Origin: Arsenophonus nilaparvatae
Lineage (GTDB): Bacteria > Pseudomonadota > Gammaproteobacteria > Enterobacterales > Enterobacteriaceae
Assembly (NCBI RefSeq): GCF_000757905.1
Contig: NZ_JRLH01000007.1
DNA length: 64,000 nt
Direction: 5' to 3' (one strand)
Positions 39,055 through 46,551 of the stretch are shown here, piece after piece. The position numbers were made by a program, and so were the translations under genes. Below the pieces are notes generated by a model, which was not told where the DNA came from, searched no databases, and was given only the letters and a program-made list of their open reading frames with translations. Position 1 is the first letter of the stretch. Every line of letters starts with the position of its first letter.

Positions 39055-39200
39055 AAAGGAAAAGCTGCTGATTACGGCTATTAGTTTTCAACTCTGCACT
39101 AAAATCACAATCGATATTACTTGCTATAGTGGCAAAGTTTACTTTTATCCGGCTTTTATTAGTCGAAAAGAGATATTTCCTGGTTTCACTGTGATACGTC

Positions 39201-39217
39201 ATTCTCAAAGTGAGAAT
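39201..39217. promoter_or_regulatory. Palindrome 2 in uacT-uacF intergenic region
   Basis: ATTCTCAAAGTGAGAAT shares both 7-base arms with the site at 39038-39054; only the 3-base centre differs. It is 159 bp upstream of the uacF start. Recurrence of the same arms argues for a protein-binding site rather than chance. The remainder of the 38744-39376 gap holds no gene I can support. Confidence 0.6.
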
Positions 39218-39376
39218 AATTTATGACAAGAAGATGGATAGTGCTAAACATGATAAAGGTAAATTTTTGAAGCGAATCACAAAATTTTATGTTAGGCCTA
39301 AATTATTAAAAATATTTGCCCAATTATTGCATCCTGATTGGGACAGTATACCTGAACTTACTAGCTAGGAGAGCGA

Positions 39377-41323
39377 ATGAATAAATTAATTATTGCTGAT
39401 CCAAGTGAATGCATCGGTTGTCATGTTTGTGAAATTGCCTGTGTAGTTGCTCATAATCATCAACGTTGGCCACAGAGCACTCGTGAGTTTGTTCCGCGTA
39501 TAAGGGTATTGAATGACGCGAAAAACAGTATTGCAGTAACCTGCCGTCATTGCAATAACGCTCCTTGTATTACCAGTTGCCCGGTGGATGCATTGCGTTT
39601 TGTTAGCGCAACTGTTCAGCTTGATCAAACTCGCTGTATTGGTTGTAAAAGTTGTATTGTGGCCTGCCCGTTTGGCGCCATTGATATGGTGCCGGCAGTG
39701 GATTCAGATATCGCCCTGGCACAAAAATGTGATATGTGTCAGACAATTAATGCTGACCAACCAGCTTGTGTGACACATTGTCCCACGCAGGCGTTACGGA
39801 TTGTTGATGAACAATCGTTGTTAACTTTGCGTCAAGAGAGACAACAAAGAACAGTAAATAGAAATTTTCGCCAGCTTGAAAAACAGCCACGACGTAAACA
39901 GATACTGAATAAGCCGCTGCGAAAAGGAGCGCAGAAAGTTTCTGCCCAGCAACGTATTCAACATTTTGCCGAAATTTATATTGCGCTTAATCAACAACAA
40001 GCTAGTTATGAAAGCAGTCGTTGCCTCTATTGCGCGCAAAAAGCATCCTGCAATTTAACATGCCCTTTACATAACCATATACCGGATTTCATTCAGTTAG
40101 CCAGTGAAGGAAACATTATTGCAGCTGCTGAATTATGTCATCAGTCCAGTTCTTTACCAGAAATATGTGGTCGCGTCTGTCCACAGGAGCGGTTATGTGA
40201 AGGTGCATGTACCATGAAACAACATGGGGGATCGGTCGCTATTGGAAATTTGGAGCGCTACATCACTGACACTGCACTGGCACAAGGCTGGCAACCAAAT
40301 TTATCACAAGTAAGCCAGCGTTCAGAACGAGTGGCGATAATTGGTTCTGGACCAGCCGGGCTTGGTTGTGCTGATATCCTTGCAAGAGCGGGGGTTAAGG
40401 CTGATGTCTATGAGCGTCATCCCGAGATCGGTGGATTACTTACTTTTGGTATACCTCCTTTCAAACTTGATAAGCAGTTGTTAAGTTCTAGACGCGAGAT
40501 TTTCAGTACGATGGGTATTCAGTTTCATCTCAATTGCGAAATTGGTCAGGATATTGCTTTCTCTACGTTGGCTAATAATTATGACGCTATTTTTCTCGGC
40601 ATTGGAACCTATGGTTTGATGAATATTGGATTGGAAAATGAGCATGCATCAGGCGTAATTCAGGCGCTAGATTTTTTGACTGCCAGCACGAGACGGGTAA
40701 TGGGATTAAAAGATGATCCTCGCTATCCTTGGTGTGACGTAACAGGCAAAAATATCGTGGTATTAGGCGGTGGTGACACTGCAATGGATTGTCTGCGTAC
40801 AGCAGTGCGTCTCAGCGCAGCCAGTGTAACTTGTGCTTATCGACGCGACGAAGCTAGTATGCCAGGTTCGAAAAAAGAAGTGATTAATGCACGAGAAGAA
40901 GGCGTTGAGTTTTTATTTAACGTTTCACCTCAGCAGATTATATTAGATGATACTGGACAAGTATCAGCGGTGAGACTGACCCGGGTTCAGTTGGGGGAAC
41001 CAGGTAACGATGGGCGGCGAAGGCCGCAACTTATTGCCGGTTCAGAATTTGAACTGGCGGTGGATGTATTAATCATTGCTTTTGGTTTTCAACCACATGA
41101 CATGCCTTGGTTACGGGGACATAATATTAAACTTGATGATTGGGGGTTGCTCCAAACCGGAGGTCAAGGGCGTTTGTTAACACAAACTAGTAACGATAAA
41201 GTATTTGCTGGTGGTGATGCCGTGCATGGTGCAGATCTAGTTGTAACGGCAATGGCTGCGGGTCGACAAGCTGCGTGGGATATTCTTAACCTGTTTGATC
41301 GAAAAACGTCTAATGGTCAATGA
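39377..41323 (+). CDS. uacF: Iron-sulfur flavin oxidoreductase, UacF/AegA type
   Basis: 648-residue fusion protein. The N-terminal ferredoxin module has four cysteine clusters (CIGCHVCEIAC, CRHCNNAPCITSCP, CIGCKSCIVACP, CDMCQ then CVTHCP) for multiple [4Fe-4S] centres. The C-terminal GltD-like part has another Fe-S cluster (CLYCAQKASCNLTCP), an FAD site VAIIGSGPAGLGCADILARAG and an NADPH site IVVLGGGDTAMDC. E. coli UacF (YgfT) and AegA share this design and take part in anaerobic, formate-dependent urate breakdown. AGGAGA precedes the ATG. Divergent uacT supports the urate role; AegA-like function cannot be excluded. Confidence 0.85.
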   Translation: MNKLIIADPSECIGCHVCEIACVVAHNHQRWPQSTREFVPRIRVLNDAKNSIAVTCRHCNNAPCITSCPVDALRFVSATVQLDQTRCIGCKSCIVACPFGAIDMVPAVDSDIALAQKCDMCQTINADQPACVTHCPTQALRIVDEQSLLTLRQERQQRTVNRNFRQLEKQPRRKQILNKPLRKGAQKVSAQQRIQHFAEIYIALNQQQASYESSRCLYCAQKASCNLTCPLHNHIPDFIQLASEGNIIAAAELCHQSSSLPEICGRVCPQERLCEGACTMKQHGGSVAIGNLERYITDTALAQGWQPNLSQVSQRSERVAIIGSGPAGLGCADILARAGVKADVYERHPEIGGLLTFGIPPFKLDKQLLSSRREIFSTMGIQFHLNCEIGQDIAFSTLANNYDAIFLGIGTYGLMNIGLENEHASGVIQALDFLTASTRRVMGLKDDPRYPWCDVTGKNIVVLGGGDTAMDCLRTAVRLSAASVTCAYRRDEASMPGSKKEVINAREEGVEFLFNVSPQQIILDDTGQVSAVRLTRVQLGEPGNDGRRRPQLIAGSEFELAVDVLIIAFGFQPHDMPWLRGHNIKLDDWGLLQTGGQGRLLTQTSNDKVFAGGDAVHGADLVVTAMAAGRQAAWDILNLFDRKTSNGQ

Positions 41324-41700
41324 GTTATAAAAATAACATTGATCAATCATAGTAGAGAATAATATAACAGATAAAAGTAGATAACTGTTTGAATGGTTGA
41401 TTGGTTATAAACGGTTTAACGATATTAATATATTAAGCATTAAACCGTTTTTTACATTAATAAAAATGATAAATTTAATATTTTAAAAAATTAGTTTTCT
41501 ATTATCAGGATAGCGGGAAAATCGAAAAATCAAACAAAAGACCAATATAATCTAACAGTAAAACTGTGATCTTAAATTAGCAGTAACCTCTTCAATAAAA
41601 TGAGTAAATTAAGATAAATTTGCCAATATACGTAAAGATGTAAATTGTTTAATTAACTATTGAGTCAGAAAACGTAATCAGCTAAAGTAATATTGTTATT

Positions 41701-41880
41701 GGTAGACGCCAATAACCGAGGTTTTGCAGCCTTGTTCACTAACACACTGGTAAGAAGTTTTACCAGTGCTACTTGTAGCGCCCTCTATGGCGGTTCAGGT
41801 AGGGGAGCCGAAAGGCTCGCCGGAGTTAGTGCCGGTCTGCAAACCTTATCTGGATCGCCTCCAAAATAGAAGGGATAGTA
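41701..41880 (+). ncRNA. Structured RNA resembling phage C4-type antisense regulator
   Basis: A GC-richer block in AT-rich surroundings. An outer stem GGTTTTGCAG / CTGCAAACC (about 41720-41729 with 41836-41844) encloses a perfect 9-bp hairpin CACTGGTAA / TTACCAGTG (41745-41753 with 41760-41768) and a GAGCC-GAAA-GGCTC hairpin with a GNRA loop (41805-41818). The arrangement and short motifs (GTGCTACTTGTAGCGCC, GCCGGAGTTAGTGCCGG) resemble the C4 antisense RNA leader found in P1/P4-type phages and prophage remnants, where it controls the downstream gene. A small ORF starts 4 bases after the block. Identity as C4 is from memory and not proven. Confidence 0.5.
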
Positions 41881-41883
41881 AAG

Positions 41884-42138
41884 ATGTTTGATTTTAGCTA
41901 TAACTTGCTCTGCGCTAACATTGTTGCTGTATTACCAGAAAATATAACTCTATCATCAATTTCCCGTAAATTCGGATTAAACTCAAAAGTACTAAAAAAT
42001 AGACTTTTTCGCCTTTTTTCAATTGGTGAAAAGAATATTATTGCTGGTATAGAGCACCATCCATCTGCAATCTTGCCAAGTTATTATTGCGATAGTCCAA
42101 AAAGCTTTCCAATAGAAGCATTCATATTGAATGTATAA
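41884..42138 (+). CDS. Small protein of unknown function behind the C4-like RNA
   Basis: 84 residues starting MFDFSYNLLCANIVAVLPEN. I do not recognise it. The middle SSISRKFGLNSKVLKNRLFRLFS has the pattern of a helix-turn-helix, reminiscent of the DNA-binding start of AraC-type or phage regulators, but this is weak. AGAAGGGATAG precedes the ATG, an acceptable ribosome site. Its tight placement after the structured RNA suggests the RNA controls its expression. It could be a phage-derived anti-repressor remnant; no other phage genes are nearby. Confidence 0.5.
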   Translation: MFDFSYNLLCANIVAVLPENITLSSISRKFGLNSKVLKNRLFRLFSIGEKNIIAGIEHHPSAILPSYYCDSPKSFPIEAFILNV

Positions 42139-42205
42139 CTTAATAAAAAATTATTTTGCTGTGAACGACTATTTCGATTTAATAATCTTAATGTTATTTT
42201 TTTAA

Positions 42206-42221
42206 TGTGACAAAGTTCAAA
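42206..42221. promoter_or_regulatory. Possible CRP-type site before the LuxR-family gene
   Basis: TGTGACAAAGTTCAAA keeps the left CRP half-site and part of the right one, about 110 bp upstream of the regulator-permease pair. Weak evidence. Confidence 0.2.
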
Positions 42222-42328
42222 TTTAGGATTAAAAAATTAAATATTTTTTGAGAAAAAATAATTTTCTAATTCATCTTATCACCTTATGAAATTACATATG
42301 ATATTGTTTACTAAGTTATTAAGAGGTC

Positions 42329-43030
42329 TTGATGTGCAATAATATGAATGATATATCCATTAATATTATCGATTCAATTATTATGATGATAGAAAATCTT
42401 GATGAACCTTGGGGAATTAAAAGTATAAATTCAGAGCATATTTATATGAATAATTCTGCCCGCCTTTTCACAAATACACCAAAAAATTTTTCCATTGAAG
42501 GTAAAATGGATGAAGCTTTTCCTACTAGTTGGAGTAAATTATTTCACGAGCTTAAAGAACATGACGAATTAACGAAAATTGAATCCTCTACGACGAGAGT
42601 AATTGAAATAGATTATTGGAATGGAAGTTCTACCTTAATACCGTATATCAGTGAAAAAATCCCCCTTTTAAATAAAGATAAAGAGTGTATTGGAATTTTA
42701 TGGAATGCAAAAAAAATACTTAATATAAACCCATTGATCTATCATGAAAAAAAAGCTGTCAATATATTAAAAACTTATCAAGAAAGTAGTTTTTTTTCCA
42801 AACGAGAACTTGAAATAATATTTTTACTGCAACAAAGATTCGGTAGTAAAGAAATAGCAAAATATTTAAATCTCTCACCTATAACAGTAAATCATAAATT
42901 ACAGGTTATTTATCAAAAAATGGGTGTTAATTCGGCCAGACAACTTATTGAATACTGTAAAACATATTCCCTTGATAACTTTATACCTGAACGGTTTTTA
43001 ACTCCAGGTGTTCTCTTTATAACAAAGTGA
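42329..43030 (+). CDS. LuxR-family regulator with PAS-like sensor domain
   Basis: 233 residues. The first 130 or so form a PAS-like sensor (DSIIMMIENLDEPWGIKSIN, then NNSARLF), with no phospho-receiver motif. The C-terminal LuxR helix-turn-helix runs FFSKRELEIIFLLQQRFGSKEIAKYLNLSPITVNHKLQVIYQKMG. Such PAS-LuxR proteins are common in insect-associated Enterobacterales and sense unknown small molecules. It is followed 9 bp later by an NCS1 permease, so it probably controls uptake of that permease's substrate. Exact function is unknown. Confidence 0.8.
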   Translation: MMCNNMNDISINIIDSIIMMIENLDEPWGIKSINSEHIYMNNSARLFTNTPKNFSIEGKMDEAFPTSWSKLFHELKEHDELTKIESSTTRVIEIDYWNGSSTLIPYISEKIPLLNKDKECIGILWNAKKILNINPLIYHEKKAVNILKTYQESSFFSKRELEIIFLLQQRFGSKEIAKYLNLSPITVNHKLQVIYQKMGVNSARQLIEYCKTYSLDNFIPERFLTPGVLFITK

Positions 43031-43039
43031 ATTAATTAT

Positions 43040-44311
43040 ATGAATTTAATAGATAACTATCCAACAAATCGTGTCCCCACCAATATACGTTTATCCTTTT
43101 TGAGTGTTACATTAGTTCATGCTGGTATGTTAACCGCCTTAGATCAATTTATGCTAGGTGCAGTATTAGGTAATTCAATGACTTTAGCTAACGCTTTTTT
43201 AGCTATTTTTATTAGTAGTATTATTTTTGGCATTATTACTTTTGGTTTAGGTTTTGCGGGAATGAAAGAAGGGTTGTCCAGTAGCCTTTTAGCTAGATGG
43301 TGTGGCTTTGGGCGCATTGGATCAATTTTGGTCAGTCTTACAATAGCCATTAGCTTGATAGGTTGGTTTGGGGTACAAAATGCAGTTTTTGCTAAAGGGC
43401 TTAATTATGCATTAGGTCATAAATTGGGTTTTGAATGGTCAGCAACGTTATCCGGTTTATTTTTGACGATCCTAGTTGCTTTTGGTTTTAAAGCGCTACG
43501 ATTTACGGCCTGGATTGCGGTCCCTTTTTTTGTCATCGTGATTTTATTTATTTCGGCAGGAATTCTTGAACATCATAATAGCATGGATTTGATTCAGTCA
43601 GTTCCTGGCGGTGAAACAATAACACTGTCTTCTGCAATCACATTAATCATGGGAGGATGTATCGTTGCCACGCTTATTACGCCAGATATGAGTCGATATT
43701 CAAAAAATAGCCGTCAGGTATTTTGGATGGTTATGGTATCAATTATTCTTGGCGAATTTGTCATTAATGGGCTGGCTATATTATTAGCCAGGGCATTAAA
43801 TACGGCAGATGTCGTAACCATTATGACGCAAGCGGCTGGTGGTATTGGCTTGTTAGTGGTTATTTTCTCTACTTTACGTGTAAATGATATTAATCTTTAT
43901 TCATCGTCATTAAGTATTGCCAATTCAATTTCAGTATTGACCGGCAAAAAAGTTAATTACACTATTATCACTTTAGCCATAGGTATCATTGGTACAACTC
44001 TTTCTGTTTTGGGTATTTTAGACAGGTTTGTTGGTTTTTTGACCATCCTTGGTGTCGTCTTTCCGCCGATAGTTGGTGTTATGTTAACGGATTATTTTAT
44101 TATAAAGACCCATCGAAATATTCTTCAGGAAACGCAACAACTAGAAAAAATTCCAGCCAATAAAGACACACCTTTAATTGGTTGGAATGCTGTTTGCGCC
44201 TGTATAATAGCCAGTATTATTGGCATAACCGTAGAAGTAGGCATACCGACGATTAATTCTCTACTCGCTGCTTGTATTATTTATGGTTTATTAAGTAAAA
44301 TTAAGAGATAA
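43040..44311 (+). CDS. NCS1 cytosine/purine permease, CodB-like
   Basis: 423-residue integral membrane protein of the nucleobase:cation symporter-1 family, with about 12 hydrophobic helices. Segments such as GWFGVQNAVFAKGLNYALG, TLITPDMSRYSKN and FVGFLTILGVVFPPIVGVMLTDYFI follow E. coli CodB. Cytosine is the likely substrate but hydantoins and other bases are carried by relatives. No cytosine deaminase lies beside it; instead a LuxR-type regulator precedes it. Assigned to family with confidence, substrate inferred. Confidence 0.8.
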   Translation: MNLIDNYPTNRVPTNIRLSFLSVTLVHAGMLTALDQFMLGAVLGNSMTLANAFLAIFISSIIFGIITFGLGFAGMKEGLSSSLLARWCGFGRIGSILVSLTIAISLIGWFGVQNAVFAKGLNYALGHKLGFEWSATLSGLFLTILVAFGFKALRFTAWIAVPFFVIVILFISAGILEHHNSMDLIQSVPGGETITLSSAITLIMGGCIVATLITPDMSRYSKNSRQVFWMVMVSIILGEFVINGLAILLARALNTADVVTIMTQAAGGIGLLVVIFSTLRVNDINLYSSSLSIANSISVLTGKKVNYTIITLAIGIIGTTLSVLGILDRFVGFLTILGVVFPPIVGVMLTDYFIIKTHRNILQETQQLEKIPANKDTPLIGWNAVCACIIASIIGITVEVGIPTINSLLAACIIYGLLSKIKR

Positions 44312-44410
44312 CTAACGGTGTAACAACGAAAAAATTATATTAATGGCGACCACTCTTGATGAGCTGGTCGATCCAGAAAGTAGTTTAAGTTGTTACTACT
44401 GCTAACTAAT

Positions 44411-44842
44411 TTAGCATTCATCGCTGCTTTTCAGCGACTTTGATAAATAATAGCGAGTATAGCAATGAGCAAATTTGTCTAAATGGCCATATTCCTTATA
44501 GCCTAATTTTTGATAAAAATTAACGGCTTGAAAGTCAAAAGTATCAACATAGGCCATATGACATTTTCTTTTTATGGCTTCATCTTCTGCTTTTTTCATT
44601 AAATCTTTTCCAAAACCTTTTTTTCGATAGTTTTCTGCTATCCATAGATATTGGATATCTAAACCACCCCACCATGTTCTGGCAATCAAACCCCCAACAA
44701 TATTATTGTTATCCATTAAAGTCACTCTTAGCGGATGCATATCTACCTTGGTAAAATTGGAATTATGTTTCCACAAACTATCGATGATGGTATTTTCTTC
44801 TGCAATATTTTCTTTATCGTTAAGTATAAGTTTCATATTCAT
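44411..44842 (-). CDS. GNAT-family N-acetyltransferase
   Basis: About 143 residues from ATG 44842, which follows AAGGA at close spacing; a TTG at 44866 extends it without a ribosome site. The acetyl-CoA binding motif A is IQYLWIAENYRKKGFGKDLMKKAEDEA (split here over two strands of the fold), with the R/Q-x-x-G-x-G/A pattern in RKKGFG. The C-terminal FYQKLGYKEYG is the GNAT motif B. Substrate unknown; single-domain members acetylate amines, antibiotics or proteins. Confidence 0.85.
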   Translation of the reverse strand: MNMKLILNDKENIAEENTIIDSLWKHNSNFTKVDMHPLRVTLMDNNNIVGGLIARTWWGGLDIQYLWIAENYRKKGFGKDLMKKAEDEAIKRKCHMAYVDTFDFQAVNFYQKLGYKEYGHLDKFAHCYTRYYLSKSLKSSDEC

Positions 44843-45271
44843 ATCATCCTTGTTGTTTACTACCAAAAATGTATTTTTAATTTAATTTTTGTGTCTACCA
44901 ATTATCTATTCATGTTATAAAGTTTTTTTGTCATATTTTTTGATTTTTAATAAAAAAATTTATAATTTTAAATTTTTTTATATTTTTAAAATTCATGTTC
45001 ATTTTTATCTTTCTGCTATTGTGGTAATTTGCTGTCACTAAAATAACTGCTTCATCCTATTAACAGAAAATCATCTGATAATCAAGGTTAATTATTGACC
45101 TTTTTTATAACTTATAATTTGTTTACTGTAATTAACAAAAGAAGATATAACTAATTTGTTTTTACTAAAAGTTTAGCAATTTATTATCTGAAAAATTTTT
45201 AGTTAGTTTAAAGGCTTTTGCCAACACCAGGGTATATTTTTAATTAAATAAATAATGGAGGAAGTAGAAAT

Positions 45272-45316
45272 ATGGATATTAATTCTAATAATGTAAATTT
45301 AAGTTGCAAAAATTAA
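45272..45316 (+). CDS. Very short frame with strong ribosome site, maybe a remnant
   Basis: ATG 45272 follows TGGAGGAAG, one of the best ribosome sites in the window, but the frame ends after 14 codons (MDINSNNVNLSCKN). A one-base shift in the A-rich run around 45308-45318 would continue reading KTKNNRFDDEKILIIKSRNV to another stop. It is either a leader peptide or a frameshifted small gene. Function unknown. Confidence 0.3.
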   Translation: MDINSNNVNLSCKN

Positions 45317-45553
45317 AACCAAGAATAATCGTTTTGACGATGAAAAAATATTAATAATAAAATCAAGGAATGTATAGATAACATAAAAGGGATTAATTTA
45401 TCGATTTTATATCGATACAAGTAATGAAATGCGAATGGGCAAAAGTGGTAAGAATAATCATTGTTATATGATAGTTAAAAGTATGTGATATCTATAAAGT
45501 AAATAGTTAAAAACAATAAATTTAGTCTTAATTTCAGTAAGTTAATTGACATC

Positions 45554-45590
45554 AAAACGCACTTCTTTTCTTGTGGTGCGTTTTATTTTT
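45554..45590 (+). terminator. Intrinsic terminator, possibly bidirectional
   Basis: AAAACGCAC / GTGCGTTTT (45554-45562 with 45576-45584) make a perfect 9-bp stem, with TTTTATTTTT on the plus side. It can end plus-strand transcripts from 45.3 kb and perhaps minus-strand read-through from tonB. Confidence 0.75.
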
Positions 45591-45713
45591 TTATCTATTA
45601 ATGATAGAGCATGCTCTATTTGCCCAGTTAACAACGGCACGGTCGGCCATGGTTAAAATAGATCTCACCTCAATACAATCAGCTACCTCCCTCTTGTTTA
45701 GTGCAAAAACAGA
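45591..45713 (-). pseudogene. Possible decayed gene end downstream of tonB
   Basis: A 40-codon open stretch of higher GC than its surroundings, with protein-like composition (REVADCIEVRSILTMADRAV, then a Trp and Cys-containing end). It has no start with a ribosome site and is preceded by a stop. I do not recognise the family. It may be the remains of a mobile element or of a gene once behind tonB. Confidence 0.25.
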
Positions 45714-45747
45714 TTAAAATATAGGTTACTTATTGATAGTATTATGT

Positions 45748-46494
45748 TTAATTTCTATCTAGTTTGAACTCTAACTCGGTACTCATGGTTGAACTAATAT
45801 GAATGGGCTTAGGTCCAATAGAACGACTCTTTATAATGGCCGTTAGTGCAGCCTTATCAAGGGTATTGAAACCAGAGGAGCGAATGATTTTAGCGTCATA
45901 TAAGCTACCGTCAGCATTGATATTAAATTGTAATAGTACTCGCCCTCGATGGCGCTGCTTTCTGGCTTGACGGGGATACATTTTATGACGCTCGATTTCT
46001 TGTTTGAGTAACGAATAATAGCGTTCACCTTCTTTGTGTTCTCCTACCTTTATTTGAGAAGTATCATTATTTAGTGCTCCTCCTTGCATAGTAGTATTAT
46101 TGTCTCCGTCTAAATTGACTGCTGGATCAACAGATGGGTTATTGTTCTTATTCTTATTTATTTTCTTCTTGGTTTCTGAAAAGGTTTTGTTGTTGGTCTT
46201 TTTGACCTCTGTTACTTTTTTTTTGTTATTAATTTTTTCTTGTTTTGGGTTAACGGTTAGTACTGGATTTATTGCTGAATCAGGTAAAATAATCGGTAGC
46301 TCTTCACTAATAGATTTATTTATCTCTGATGTTGTTTCTATACCGGCGGATATCAATGTAATTGTTGTATTAGGGAAAATGTTATGGTGGCTTGATAATG
46401 TCTGAGTAGCATTAATCGAAGTAGAAAAGCACAGCCATATTAAAGCAGTATGTAAAATAATCGATAATAGAATATAAGCTAACAGTCTTATCAT
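45748..46494 (-). CDS. TonB-family energy transducer of the heme locus
   Basis: 248 residues: an N-terminal membrane helix (LLAYILLSIILHTALIWLCF) carrying the His typical of TonB, a long Lys/Asn-rich periplasmic linker (about residues 85-140) in place of the usual Pro-Lys repeats, and a C-terminal TonB domain (YPRQARKQRHRGRVLLQFNI, then GSLYDAKIIRSSGFNTLDKAAL). It transmits proton-motive force from ExbB-ExbD, not encoded here, to an outer-membrane receptor. It lies 57 bp after the receptor gene in the same direction, so it is likely a dedicated TonB for this receptor. Confidence 0.88.
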   Translation of the reverse strand: MIRLLAYILLSIILHTALIWLCFSTSINATQTLSSHHNIFPNTTITLISAGIETTSEINKSISEELPIILPDSAINPVLTVNPKQEKINNKKKVTEVKKTNNKTFSETKKKINKNKNNNPSVDPAVNLDGDNNTTMQGGALNNDTSQIKVGEHKEGERYYSLLKQEIERHKMYPRQARKQRHRGRVLLQFNINADGSLYDAKIIRSSGFNTLDKAALTAIIKSRSIGPKPIHISSTMSTELEFKLDRN

Positions 46495-46551
46495 GGTTTT
46501 TTATCTCAATATTTTAGTAGGTTTAATATGGTTGTGTTGTTGTTTATTTAA

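Larger units (their letters stand above)
44867..45747. other. AT-rich region with fragments of possible genes
   Basis: No full gene. Inside are a 14-codon frame with a very strong ribosome site (ATG 45272), a hairpin terminator (45554-45590), a perfect 16-bp palindrome ATAGAGCATGCTCTAT (45604-45619), and a GC-richer 40-codon minus-strand open stretch (45591-45713) that looks like a decayed gene end. The remainder is featureless AT-rich DNA. Confidence 0.5.

Noticed and set aside
39014..39226. 70-codon frame upstream of uacF
   Set aside because: It runs through both palindromes, has no good ribosome site and no recognisable protein character.
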